NCBI RefSeq assembly: GCF_009846745.1
Contig: NZ_AQPF01000001.1
Span: 248,001-312,000 of the forward strand
DNA: 64,000 nucleotides
Reading direction: 5' to 3'
Source of the DNA: Alloalcanivorax xiamenensis
Lineage (GTDB): Bacteria > Pseudomonadota > Gammaproteobacteria > Pseudomonadales > Alcanivoracaceae
The first letter of the stretch is position 1. Each line of letters opens with the position of its first letter. Positions 53,470 through 61,720 of this stretch are shown here, one piece after another. The notes under the pieces were generated by a model. The model was given only the letters and a program-made list of their open reading frames with translations. It was not told the origin of the DNA and ran no database searches. The position numbers were made by a program, and so were the translations under genes.

Positions 53470-53946
53470 ATGACTATATCCGTTGGCGATAAACTGCCCG
53501 ACGTCACCATCAAAACCAATGGCGCCAAAGGACCGGAAGACTTGTCCACCGGTGATTTCTTCAAAGGCCGCAAGGTGGTTTTATTCGCCGTTCCCGGCGC
53601 TTTTACCCCCGGCTGTTCCGTGACACACATGCCTGGTTTCGTGGTGAACGCCGATGCCTTGCTGGAAAAAGTGGACGCCATTGCCTGCATGGCGGTGAAC
53701 GACGCTTTTGTCATGGGCGCCTGGCAGCAGGACCAGAACGCCGAGCACATTACCATGATGGCGGACGGCAATGCTGAGTTCACCCGTGCCCTGGGGCTGG
53801 AATTGGACGCCAGCGGTGCCGGGCTCGGTATCCGCAGTCAGCGTTTCGCCCTGATCGCAGAGGACGGCGTGGTGAAGTATCTGGGCGTGGACGCCAAAGG
53901 CGTGGACAAGAGCAGCGCGGAAACCGTGTTGGCCGAACTGGGGTAA
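53470..53946 (+). CDS. Peroxiredoxin (Prx5/redoxin family)
   Basis: A 158-residue thiol peroxidase. The peroxidatic Cys is in VPGAFTPGCSVTHMPGF (C49), the family motif PxxxTxxC being intact. A second Cys (ACMAVND, about 74) may resolve the disulfide. It reduces H2O2 and organic peroxides. It is a single gene with its own upstream region. Confidence 0.93.
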   Translation: MTISVGDKLPDVTIKTNGAKGPEDLSTGDFFKGRKVVLFAVPGAFTPGCSVTHMPGFVVNADALLEKVDAIACMAVNDAFVMGAWQQDQNAEHITMMADGNAEFTRALGLELDASGAGLGIRSQRFALIAEDGVVKYLGVDAKGVDKSSAETVLAELG

Positions 53947-54099
53947 GGCCGTTTCCCCCGCGAGGCGGTGGGACAGCCTTTGCATCATGAATATTGTGTA
54001 AAAACACGGGTCCGGGCTCCGCCCAGAAATGGCGGGATCGCGTAGAATGCGGTCCTTTCATTCACGGACAGTTCCGGCTTTCAGGAAAAAGGTGGGTAC

Positions 54100-54909
54100 A
54101 TGGAGCAGATCAAGACATTTATAAATGAAAACCTGATGCCATACGCCTGGAGTTTCGCCATGGCAGTGGTGGTTTTTGTCATCGGTATCTGGGTGGCGAA
54201 GCGTATCGCCAACTGGTGCAAAGGGCTTTTGAACAAACGCCTGGATCCGACCGTGGCGAACTTCCTGGGGAATATCGTCCATATCCTGTTGTTCGTTTTC
54301 GTGGTGATCGCCGCGCTGGATCAACTGGGTGTGGAAACGACCTCGCTGGTCGCCATCGTCGGTGCCGCCGGCCTGGCGGTGGGTCTGGCACTGAAGGACT
54401 CCCTGGGCAATTTCGCCGCCGGAGTCATGCTGATTATGTTCCGGCCTTTCCGTGTCGGGCACTATGTGGAAGTGGCGGGCACCTCCGGCACCGTGAAGGA
54501 AGTCCGGATTTTCGCCACTATCCTCAACACGCCGGACAACAAAGTGGTGACGGTGCCCAACGGTCCGATCATCGCCGGCAATATCGTCAACTACTCGGAG
54601 ATGCCCACCCGCCGTGTGGATATGGTGTTCGGGGTTGGCTATGACTCGGATCTGAGCAAGGTGAAGCAGATCCTGCAGGAAGTGATCGCCGAAGACGAGC
54701 GCTGTCTCAAGGATCCGGCCCCGACCATCGTGGTGTCCGAACTGGCGGATAGCTCGGTGAATTTCCTTTGCCGTCCCTGGGTGAAGAGTGCGGATTACTG
54801 GGCTGTGCTCTGGGATACTACCGAGAAGGTAAAACGCCGCTTCGATGAAGCGGGCATTAACATCCCCTTCCCGCAAATGGATGTGCACCTGAACAAGGTG
54901 GATGGCTGA
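54100..54909 (+). CDS. mscS: Small-conductance mechanosensitive channel MscS
   Basis: A 269-residue channel with three helices; the pore helix reads GAAGLAVGLALKDSLGNFAAGVMLI as in MscS, then the beta domain (GHYVEVAGTSGTVKEVRIFATIL; VPNGPIIAGNIVNYS). E. coli MscS has 286 residues. It releases solutes on hypo-osmotic shock, relevant for a marine organism. Confidence 0.95.
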   Translation: MEQIKTFINENLMPYAWSFAMAVVVFVIGIWVAKRIANWCKGLLNKRLDPTVANFLGNIVHILLFVFVVIAALDQLGVETTSLVAIVGAAGLAVGLALKDSLGNFAAGVMLIMFRPFRVGHYVEVAGTSGTVKEVRIFATILNTPDNKVVTVPNGPIIAGNIVNYSEMPTRRVDMVFGVGYDSDLSKVKQILQEVIAEDERCLKDPAPTIVVSELADSSVNFLCRPWVKSADYWAVLWDTTEKVKRRFDEAGINIPFPQMDVHLNKVDG

Positions 54910-54960
54910 TTGTAGAGTGGCCGGCTGCCTGGTGGCGCCGGCCCGGCCGGGAGAAAAGCG

Positions 54961-55578
54961 ATGAAAGTGTGGGGCCGTAAGGATTCCACCAACGTGAAAA
55001 AGGTGCTCTGGTGCGCCGACGAGCTGGGGCTGGAAGTGGAGCATCAACCACTCGGTGGCCGGTACGGCGGGCTGGACGAACCCGTGTATCGGGAAATGAA
55101 CCCGAATGGCCTGATTCCCTGCCTGCAGGACGGCGACCTGGTGTTGTGGGAATCCAATGCCATTGTCCGTTATCTCGGCGCCCAGTACGGCGCGGGCCGG
55201 GTGTACGCCACCGATCCGAAACGCCGGGCCAACGCGGACAAATGGATGGATTGGGCTTCCACCACCCTGGTGGGCGCCTACAAGGACTGGTTCATCAATC
55301 GGGTGCGTAAGACACCGGAGACCCGTGATGCGGCGGCCATGGAACGAGGGCTGCGGTTTTTGCGCGAGCAACTGGCGGTGGTGGACCAGGCCCTGGCCAG
55401 ACAGCCGTACCTGTCCGGTGATGACTTTGGCATGGGCGATATCCCGTTGGGCTGCCTGAGCTATCCGTGGTTTGAGCTGGATGACCAGCGCCCGCATCTG
55501 CCCCATCTGGAAGCCTGGTATCACCGTCTGGCCGAGCGTCCCGCGTATCGCCACCGGGTGATGATTGAGATCAGTTGA
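54961..55578 (+). CDS. Glutathione S-transferase family protein
   Basis: A 205-residue GST: N-terminal thioredoxin-like domain (KVWGRKDSTNVKKVLWCADELGL; NPNGLIPCLQDGDLVLWESNAIVRYL) and a C-terminal helical domain with the N-cap (DDFGMGDIPLGC). The N-terminal DSTNVKK position suggests a Ser-type active site. It conjugates or transfers glutathione; substrate unknown. Start is 51 bp after mscS. Confidence 0.92.
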   Translation: MKVWGRKDSTNVKKVLWCADELGLEVEHQPLGGRYGGLDEPVYREMNPNGLIPCLQDGDLVLWESNAIVRYLGAQYGAGRVYATDPKRRANADKWMDWASTTLVGAYKDWFINRVRKTPETRDAAAMERGLRFLREQLAVVDQALARQPYLSGDDFGMGDIPLGCLSYPWFELDDQRPHLPHLEAWYHRLAERPAYRHRVMIEIS

Positions 55579-55643
55579 TCCCCTGTCTTGTCCTGTTGGC
55601 CGTTCTGGCTGGCAGCCATCTTGGCTGAAGCAAAAATTCATTC

Positions 55644-55680
55644 GGCGCGCCGGTCAGAGCGCGCCAATCTTGTTGTTTTT
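55644..55680 (+). terminator. Terminator after the GST gene
   Basis: GGCGCGC (55644-55650) pairs with GCGCGCC (55659-55665); a T-rich run with a six-T core follows. It is 66 bp beyond the GST stop codon. Confidence 0.6.
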
Positions 55681-55942
55681 TGCTCCACTCCGTTACGTGG
55701 GTCTCCTGATCTGTGAGACAAAAGTCACAGTTTGGTTACAGCCGCTGACAACGGAAACCGCGGGGTTACCTGGGGACGCCCCGTTAACATGACGTAAATC
55801 ACATTCTACATTTTTTCATAGCCACCCTTTGTACATTCGTTCATTCGAGGTTCATCGGTTTTCAGGGGGACGGGGAGCTTAACCCTGGTCACTGGATGAC
55901 CTGAATGTTTCGAACAATGGTTACTCAATGAGGGTGGAAGCG
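55681..55942 (+). other. Long leader/promoter region of the repetitive lipoprotein
   Basis: No gene is seen in these 262 bp. It holds CATGACGTAAATCACA (55789-55804), a CRP/Vfr-like site with a perfect TCACA half, and an unusual TGTGA-N8-TCACA dyad at about 55710-55730. AT-rich promoter-like DNA runs to about 55860. Candidate control of the lipoprotein by a CRP homologue is inference. Confidence 0.4.
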
Positions 55943-57883
55943 ATGATTACGTCCATGGCAAGAGGCCTGCTACTGTGTTTGATGGTGGTCGCCCTGGCCG
56001 CCTGTGGTGGCAGTGGCGGTGGTGGTGGCGGTGGTACGCCGAACGATCCGAACAATCCGGGCAATCCGAATAACCCGGACAACCCCGATAACCCTGACGA
56101 TCCGGACAACCCCGATAATCCGGATGATCCCGACGACCCGGATAACCCCGACAACCCTGACGATCCCGACGAGCCGACTCCGGAAGAAAAAGAAGAGTTG
56201 TTGACGCTGATCGACAGCGAAAACCACTTCACCCTTTCCGTATGTCCGGATGCCATGCTCGGTCACGATGAATCCGTGCTGGGCACTCTGCTGTCTCCGG
56301 TTGAGGTGCTGGCCTGCCAGAACGAAGCCCTGGAAAATATTTCCCTGGGTAATGACGACGTTCTCGGGCTGCTCTGTGCCAACGCCGTGGCCGAAACCGA
56401 ATCCGGTTTGCTTGGTAGTGCTACCAACCCGGATTTCCTGCAAGCCTGCGTACTGGAAAGTGGCGTTTATCTGAAGGACACCATCACTGGTCTGCTTGAT
56501 GGCACCAGCCCGTTGACCCAGGAATTGTGTCCGAGCTCGGATAACGTTGTGACCTGTCTGGTCGACGTGCTCAAGACCACACCGGAAACGGTACCGGCTG
56601 CTGTTGGCGAGGTGCTGGGCATTCTGGGTTGCGAAGACGTGCAGAATCCGCAGACCTGTCTGACTGGCGTGGCCAATAACCTGGCCAGCGGCGAACTGCT
56701 GCTTTCCACCGTGAATACCGTGTCTACCGCGTTGTGCCCGGTGGCCACCGGCGAAGAGTCCTTCAATCCGCAATCCTGTCTGACGGAAGTGCTGACCGGC
56801 GTGACTTCCATTGTTGGTCTGGAAAGCATCTGTGAAAGCAGCACGGAGTTGCCCGCGGGCTTGTCCGAGCTGGCGGGGCTGACCTGCTTGCTGGACATCG
56901 GTGATGGCCTCAGCCCGATCGCCGACGCCGTGGGCGGCATCCCGGTTCTTGGCGACCTGCTGGGCGGTCTGCTGGAAGGCGGCCTGCCGGTTCCGGGTGA
57001 CGGTTCCGATCCGCTCACCGGCCTGCTGGAAAACCTGGGCATGCTGGGTGACCTGACCGGCGAGATTCCGGTACTGGGCGACATCATCGGCGGCATCCTC
57101 AGCGGTGACATCGGTGGCGACGGCGGCCTGCCGCTGGATCTGGAAGGTCTGCTGGGTGGTCTGAGCGGTGGCGATCTGGACGCTCTGACCGGCCTGCTGG
57201 ACCAAGTACCGGTGCTGGGCGACGTGCTGGAACAGGTCCTGGGTGCGCTGACCTGTGAATCCGGTAATCCGCTGGAATGTCTGGCTGGTGCCGGTGACCA
57301 ACTGTCCGGCCTGACCGGCCTGCTGGGTGAGATTCCGGTACTGGGTGACTTGCTGGATCCGCTCCTGAGCACCCTGTTCGGCCTGGCCGACGGCGGCCTG
57401 CCGGGTGGTGATGGCAACCCGCTGGATACCATTACCGGTGCCCTGGATCAGATCCCGCTACTGGGTGACCTGCTGAACCAGTTGCTTGGCACCCTTGGCG
57501 GCGGTTTGCCGGGTGGCGATGGCGGTTTTGAGCCTGACCTGTCCCTGCTGGAAGAAATTCCGGTGCTGGGTGATCTGCTCAGCGGCCTGCTGGGTGGTCT
57601 GACCTCTGGTGACGTGGACCTGGATGGCTTGTTCGGCGGTGTGATTGGCGCTGACGGTGGACTGGTACCGGCGATTGGCGACCTGCTTGAGCAGGTCCCG
57701 GCTCTCGGCGAACCGCTGGTGACCGTGCTGGATACCCTGGCTGGTACCGACGACAGTCTGCTGGAGAACCTGCTGAATCCGGTTCTGGATACGCTGGAAG
57801 GCATTCCCGGCCTGGGTGATCTGCTGGCCAGTCTGCGCGATGGCCTTCTGTGCGGGCTGCTGGGCGTGCTGTGCAGCGCTTAA
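55943..57883 (+). CDS. Large repetitive Cys-rich surface lipoprotein
   Basis: A 646-residue protein. A lipobox (LAAC followed by GGSGGG) predicts a lipoprotein. Next is a spacer of about 50 residues of P-D-N/P-D-D repeats. Residues 75-320 carry regularly spaced Cys (LCPxx, xTCL) that may form disulfides. From about 330 to the end come eight copies of [IV]P-[VLAG]-LG[DE]-[LIV][LIV]-xx-[LIV]L at 35-47 residue intervals in a Gly/Leu/Asp-rich setting. Function is not known; an outer-surface or adhesin role is inference. The ATG at 55943 is preferred over 55928 because GGTGGAAG precedes it. Confidence 0.8.
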   Translation: MITSMARGLLLCLMVVALAACGGSGGGGGGGTPNDPNNPGNPNNPDNPDNPDDPDNPDNPDDPDDPDNPDNPDDPDEPTPEEKEELLTLIDSENHFTLSVCPDAMLGHDESVLGTLLSPVEVLACQNEALENISLGNDDVLGLLCANAVAETESGLLGSATNPDFLQACVLESGVYLKDTITGLLDGTSPLTQELCPSSDNVVTCLVDVLKTTPETVPAAVGEVLGILGCEDVQNPQTCLTGVANNLASGELLLSTVNTVSTALCPVATGEESFNPQSCLTEVLTGVTSIVGLESICESSTELPAGLSELAGLTCLLDIGDGLSPIADAVGGIPVLGDLLGGLLEGGLPVPGDGSDPLTGLLENLGMLGDLTGEIPVLGDIIGGILSGDIGGDGGLPLDLEGLLGGLSGGDLDALTGLLDQVPVLGDVLEQVLGALTCESGNPLECLAGAGDQLSGLTGLLGEIPVLGDLLDPLLSTLFGLADGGLPGGDGNPLDTITGALDQIPLLGDLLNQLLGTLGGGLPGGDGGFEPDLSLLEEIPVLGDLLSGLLGGLTSGDVDLDGLFGGVIGADGGLVPAIGDLLEQVPALGEPLVTVLDTLAGTDDSLLENLLNPVLDTLEGIPGLGDLLASLRDGLLCGLLGVLCSA

Positions 57884-57903
57884 GCCGATAACCCGTCAGA
57901 TTG

Positions 57904-57939
57904 AAACGCCCCGGGAAGCGATTCCCGGGGCGTTTTCTT
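57904..57939 (+). terminator. Strong rho-independent terminator of the lipoprotein gene
   Basis: A 14-bp stem (AAACGCCCCGGGAA with its complement) and GCGA loop at 57904-57935, followed by TCTTT. It lies 20 bp past the stop codon. Confidence 0.9.
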
Positions 57940-58000
57940 TGAGGTAAGCAGGGCAAAGGTGTCCCATCGTTATGGGACGGCCCGCTTCCCGTGGAAGGGA

Positions 58001-58045
58001 CTACGGAGCCGCTGTGGGAGCTTGCTGGCAAGCGAATTCTTGAGG
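58001..58045. repeat. Single REP-like unit
   Basis: GACTACGGAGCCGCTGTGGGAGC-TTGCTGGCAAGCGAAT, one unit of the same family seen elsewhere, with the linker before the core. Confidence 0.75.
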
Positions 58046-58102
58046 CTCAGTGGCGCCAATTTGCTTGCAGCCGCCCCGCCCGGCAAAGCCCCACTGCTGT
58101 CC

Positions 58103-58444
58103 CTAGTGCAGGCGTTCGTTCTCCGGACTGAAGCGATGTGGCGGCAGAGTAATGCTGAGCACCCTGGGGCCCAGCATCCGGGTTTCGCCCTGGTAGCGTT
58201 CGCCGCCGGTGACGGTGAATTCGAAGCTGTAACAACGCAGCAGGCACCAGCCCTGGCCCGGATCGCGGCGTATCCGCACACGGCGCAGCGCCACGGTTTC
58301 ATCCAGCAACGACACGTCTTCCCTTTGGCAATACCGGCGGGTGGCCAGGAGGGCGCTTTCGCGAATCTTCTGGGCGCGCCAGAACAGGGCCGCGGCGATG
58401 CACAGGGCGCTGAGCAAAAGCAGGTCCGTGAGTTGCAGATTCAT
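58103..58444 (-). CDS. DUF3301 domain protein
   Basis: A 113-residue protein with one N-terminal helix (LTDLLLLSALCIAAALFW) and a soluble domain (ARRYC-like ATRRYCQREDVSLLDETVALRRVRIRRD; CYSFEFTVTGGERYQGETRMLG) matching DUF3301. Function unknown; common in Pseudomonas and relatives. Divergent from the next small gene. Confidence 0.85.
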   Translation of the reverse strand: MNLQLTDLLLLSALCIAAALFWRAQKIRESALLATRRYCQREDVSLLDETVALRRVRIRRDPGQGWCLLRCYSFEFTVTGGERYQGETRMLGPRVLSITLPPHRFSPENERLH

Positions 58445-58531
58445 GTTATGTCCGTCAATTTGGTGATTACCCGGTATTCACTCCGGGTAAAAGCACGGTC
58501 AATGGCTCCTGGAAAGCCAAGCGAGGTGCTC

Positions 58532-58756
58532 ATGCTGGCCTGGTTGAAACGCTGGTTCCACCGCCCCCCGTCAGCGCCGCCGGAGGCAGGCTCCGGTGCC
58601 GCCCATGCCGGTGACGAGCCGGAGGATCTGCATCGCGGCCGCCACCGATTGAAGGAACGGTACACCAGCCATTGGGATCTGGACTACCTTAGCGAGGATG
58701 AACTGGAGCAGTTGCTGGGCGGCGACGATGACCAGGACCGGCAGGATCGCCGCTGA
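58532..58756 (+). CDS. Small hypothetical protein
   Basis: A 74-residue charged protein: a basic amphipathic start (MLAWLKRWFHRPP), a Pro/Gly/Ala linker, and an acidic end (YLSEDELEQLLGGDDDQDRQDRR). GCGAGG precedes the ATG. No family recognised. It is convergent with the ABC permease gene and only 4 bp from its stop. Confidence 0.55.
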   Translation: MLAWLKRWFHRPPSAPPEAGSGAAHAGDEPEDLHRGRHRLKERYTSHWDLDYLSEDELEQLLGGDDDQDRQDRR

Positions 58757-58760
58757 CCGG

Positions 58761-59522
58761 TCAATTCTTCAGCCGGTAGCCGGTTTTGAAGATCCAGTGA
58801 ATCACCCCCACGCACAGCACCATGAACAACACGGTCATGCCCAGGCTGAGGCCGACGTTGACATCGGCGACACCGTAGAAGCTCCAGCGAAACCCGCTAA
58901 TCAGATACACCACCGGGTTAAACAGCGTTATCGTCTGCCACACCGGAGGCAGCATATTGATTGAATAGAAAGTGCCCCCCAAAAACGTCAGTGGCGTCAC
59001 GATCATCATCGGGATGATCTGCAATTTCTCGAAGCCGTCCGCCCACACCCCGATGATGAAACCGAACAGACTGAACGTCACCGCGGTGAGTACCAGAAAC
59101 GCCACCATCCAGACCGGATGAGCGATATGGAAGTCCACGAACAACCGCGCGGTGGCGAGGATCAGCAGGCCGAGAATGATCGACTTGCTGGCCGCGGCGC
59201 CGACATAACCGGTGACGATTTCCACATAGGACACCGGCGCCGAAAGGACCTCATAGATGGTGCCCGAGAAACGCGGCATGTAGATGCCGAACGACGCATT
59301 GGAGATGCTCTCGTTGAGCAACATCAACATGATCAGCCCGGGAATGATGAAAGCGCCATAGCTGATGCCGTCGATCTCCACCATGCGAGAACCAATGGCG
59401 GACCCGAACACCACGAAATACAGCGACGTGGAAATCACCGGCGAAGCGATGCTTTGCAGCAGCGTGCGCCAGGTGCGGGCCATTTCGAACAGGTAGATGG
59501 CGCGAATGGCGTGGAGATTCAT
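58761..59522 (-). CDS. ABC-2 type transporter permease
   Basis: A 253-residue protein with six helices of the ABC-2 family (FVVFGSAIGSRMVEIDGISYGAFIIPGLIM, in parts; TPLTFLGGTFYSINMLPPVWQ). It matches exporters of the YadH/Nod type. Its ATG overlaps the ATPase stop codon (ATGA). The substrate is unknown; the SoxR-type promoter upstream hints at redox-active compounds. Confidence 0.92.
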   Translation of the reverse strand: MNLHAIRAIYLFEMARTWRTLLQSIASPVISTSLYFVVFGSAIGSRMVEIDGISYGAFIIPGLIMLMLLNESISNASFGIYMPRFSGTIYEVLSAPVSYVEIVTGYVGAAASKSIILGLLILATARLFVDFHIAHPVWMVAFLVLTAVTFSLFGFIIGVWADGFEKLQIIPMMIVTPLTFLGGTFYSINMLPPVWQTITLFNPVVYLISGFRWSFYGVADVNVGLSLGMTVLFMVLCVGVIHWIFKTGYRLKN

Positions 59523-60478
59523 GCGGACTCCCTCCCGGGTGCGGTTTCATCAGGGCGCGATTCGTGGACCAGGTGCACGAAGATATCTTCCAGCGAACTT
59601 TCCCGGGTGCGCAGATCGCGGAATTCGATGCCGTTGTCCTCAAGTTGACGCAACAGCGGCGCGATACCGCTTTGCTCGTCACGGGCGTCGAACGTGAAGG
59701 TGATCTCCAGGCCGTCCTCGGACAGCGATAATGGTAGCGCCGACAGGGCTTCGGGGATGCACGTCAGCGGCGCCGCCAATTGCACATGCAGTTCGCGCTT
59801 GCCCAGCTTCTGCATCAGCGCGTTCTTTTCGTCCACCAGTACCAGCCTGCCATGATTGATCACGCCGATACGGTCGGCCAGTTCCTCGGCTTCCTGAATG
59901 TAGTGGGTGGTCAGAATGATGGTGACGCCACGGTCGCGCAGCTGCTCCACCAGTTGCCACATATCCCGGCGCAGTTCCACGTCGACACCGGCGGTGGGCT
60001 CATCCAGGAACAGAATCTCCGGCTCATGGGACAGTGCCTTGGCGATCATCACCCGTCGCTTCATGCCGCCGGACAGCGCCATGATCTTGTCATTGCGTTT
60101 ATCCCACAAGGACAGGTCTTTCAGGATCCGTTCAATATGGGCCGGATCGCGGGGCTTGCCAAACAAGCCGCGGCTGAAGGTCACCGTTGCCCACACTGTC
60201 TCGAAGGCGTCGGTGGTGAGTTCCTGTGGCACCAGGCCGATCTTGCCGCGCGCCGCCCGATATTGGTGCTGGATATCGAAACCGCCGGCCAGCACGGTGC
60301 CGGCGCTGGGACGGACGATGCCGCAGATGATGCTGATCAGGGTGGTCTTGCCGGCGCCGTTGGGACCAAGCAAGGCGAAGATCTCTCCTTTACGGATGTC
60401 CAGGTCGAGGTGTTTCAGGGCCTGGAAGCCCGAGTCGTAGGTCTTGTTGAGATTTCTGACCGAGATAACCGTATCCAC
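59519..60478 (-). CDS. ABC transporter ATPase (YadG-type)
   Basis: A 319-residue ATPase: Walker A GPNGAGKT, signature LSGGMKRR, Walker B ILFLDEPTAGVD, switch His (LTTHY), and a C-terminal extension (residues 230-319) typical of drug-export ATPases. GTG at 60478 is chosen as start because AAGGAG lies 5 nt upstream; the frame is open for 17 more codons. A SoxR-box promoter lies about 120 bp upstream. Confidence 0.94.
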   Translation of the reverse strand: MDTVISVRNLNKTYDSGFQALKHLDLDIRKGEIFALLGPNGAGKTTLISIICGIVRPSAGTVLAGGFDIQHQYRAARGKIGLVPQELTTDAFETVWATVTFSRGLFGKPRDPAHIERILKDLSLWDKRNDKIMALSGGMKRRVMIAKALSHEPEILFLDEPTAGVDVELRRDMWQLVEQLRDRGVTIILTTHYIQEAEELADRIGVINHGRLVLVDEKNALMQKLGKRELHVQLAAPLTCIPEALSALPLSLSEDGLEITFTFDARDEQSGIAPLLRQLEDNGIEFRDLRTRESSLEDIFVHLVHESRPDETAPGRESA

Positions 60479-60599
60479 GGGGGCTCCTTGTGATGAGGCT
60501 TTGTTACTGGTCGAAGCGGTTCTAAGCAAATCGACGGTCCCGCGTTGCCGAGAACGAGAAACGACGATACCACCACGGTATTGCGAATTCAGAAAGAAA

Positions 60600-60630
60600 A
60601 CGCTACAACCTCAAGCATTGTTAAGGTCAA
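60600..60630 (-). promoter_or_regulatory. SoxR-type promoter directing the ABC transporter operon
   Basis: On the minus strand, -35 TTGACC (60630-60625), a 19-bp spacer and -10 TAGCGT (60605-60600). The spacer holds CCTTAACAATGCTTGAGG, whose right half is identical to the SoxR box CCTCAAGTTAACTTGAGG (12 of 18 positions). An overlong 19-bp spacer is the hallmark of MerR/SoxR-activated promoters. Confidence 0.75.
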
Positions 60631-60639
60631 AGGTGCATC

Positions 60640-61101
60640 ATGGAAAGGCTCAATGCCGATAATGTGGGCAAGGCACTCACCGTGGGGCAGGTAGCGGAGC
60701 GTACCGGCCTGGCGGTGTCCGCCATTCATTTCTACGAAGCCAAGGGGCTGATCCAGAGCCGCCGCAGCAGTGGTAATCAACGGCGCTATACCCGTGACGT
60801 GCTACGGCGGCTGGCGGTGATCAAGATTGCCCAGCGCACTGGTATTCCGTTGGCCGAGATCGCCGAAGCGTTGGCCACCTTGCCGGAGGAGCGCACCCCC
60901 AATGCCAAGGACTGGGGGCGGCTATCGGCCCAGTGGCGTGAGGATCTGGACAAGCGCATCGAACGGCTGACCCTGTTGCGCGATCAGCTCAGCGGCTGCA
61001 TCGGTTGTGGTTGCCTTTCTCTGTCCGCCTGCCCGTTGCGCAACCCCATGGACGAACTGGCGGAGGAAGGCAGCGGCGCCCGTCTGGTGGACCCGGACTG
61101 A
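60640..61101 (+). CDS. soxR: Redox-sensitive activator SoxR
   Basis: A 153-residue MerR-family protein with an N-terminal HTH (LTVGQVAERTGLAVSAIHFYEAKGLI), a dimerisation helix and the four Cys of the [2Fe-2S] cluster in CIGCGCLSLSAC. Oxidised SoxR activates promoters with 19-bp spacers. It is divergent from an ABC-2 transporter whose promoter has that form; there is no soxS here, so regulation is direct. Confidence 0.95.
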   Translation: MERLNADNVGKALTVGQVAERTGLAVSAIHFYEAKGLIQSRRSSGNQRRYTRDVLRRLAVIKIAQRTGIPLAEIAEALATLPEERTPNAKDWGRLSAQWREDLDKRIERLTLLRDQLSGCIGCGCLSLSACPLRNPMDELAEEGSGARLVDPD

Positions 61102-61108
61102 ACCGGGC

Positions 61109-61720
61109 TCACCGTTCCTGGCATTGGCTTTCCAGAATGTGCTGCTGGTTCTCCTTGTCGAGAATCGGGAACAGACTCCGGCTCACCCGGATCACGCCGA
61201 CTTTCCAGGTGCGATCCGTCAGACAGACAAAATGGCGGGTGTCTCCGTCGCCTTCCCCATACAAAGTGCTTTCCTCGTGGCTCTCGGTGTAGCGGAACAG
61301 CGGTGTGCGATGGCCGGTGAACAGCACCATGGTACGGTCCCCGGGACCATGGTAGTAACGCACCTGGAAGTCCACGGCCGGTGGCGCCAACAGCAGCAGT
61401 AGCGCGCAAAGGGCCAGGCCCGTCGTCAACGTGAAGATCAGGCCCGGGCGCCGTCCGCGCAGCTGGCGAATAAACAGAATCATCACGAGGATCACGGACG
61501 CCGCCATCAGCAGGGCCAGTAGCCAGGGCAGCCCCCAGATCTGAGCGCCGGCGGCGCTAATGTCATCCCCCACGGTCCGGTAGCCCGGGGCCACATAGTC
61601 CCAATCCAGCAACAGCGACATCAGAGTCAGGGCGGTCCAGCCCAAGGTCGCCACAATGGCAAGAATCAGCCCCGGTGCCGGGCGGTACAGGGGCGATTCG
61701 ACGGTGCGCTCATCGCTCAT
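61109..61720 (-). CDS. Hypothetical membrane protein
   Basis: A 203-residue protein with three or four helices (LILAIVATLGWTALTLMSLLL; LPWLLALLMAASVILVMILFI; LIFTLTTGLALCALLLLL) and an extracytoplasmic C-terminal domain (VDFQVRYYHGPGDRTMVLFTGH). No family recognised. It overlaps the upstream gene by 11 bp, so the two are translationally coupled. Confidence 0.68.
   Translation of the reverse strand: MSDERTVESPLYRPAPGLILAIVATLGWTALTLMSLLLDWDYVAPGYRTVGDDISAAGAQIWGLPWLLALLMAASVILVMILFIRQLRGRRPGLIFTLTTGLALCALLLLLAPPAVDFQVRYYHGPGDRTMVLFTGHRTPLFRYTESHEESTLYGEGDGDTRHFVCLTDRTWKVGVIRVSRSLFPILDKENQQHILESQCQER

Noticed and set aside
55705..55735. TGTGA...TCACA as a CRP site
   Set aside because: The half-sites are 8 bp apart, not 6, so a CRP/Vfr dimer would not fit well; only the site at 55789-55804 is kept, as a weak candidate.
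55970..57301. 443-codon minus-strand frame opposite the repetitive lipoprotein
   Set aside because: The plus frame has a lipobox, a terminator and repeats conserved at protein level; the minus frame has none.
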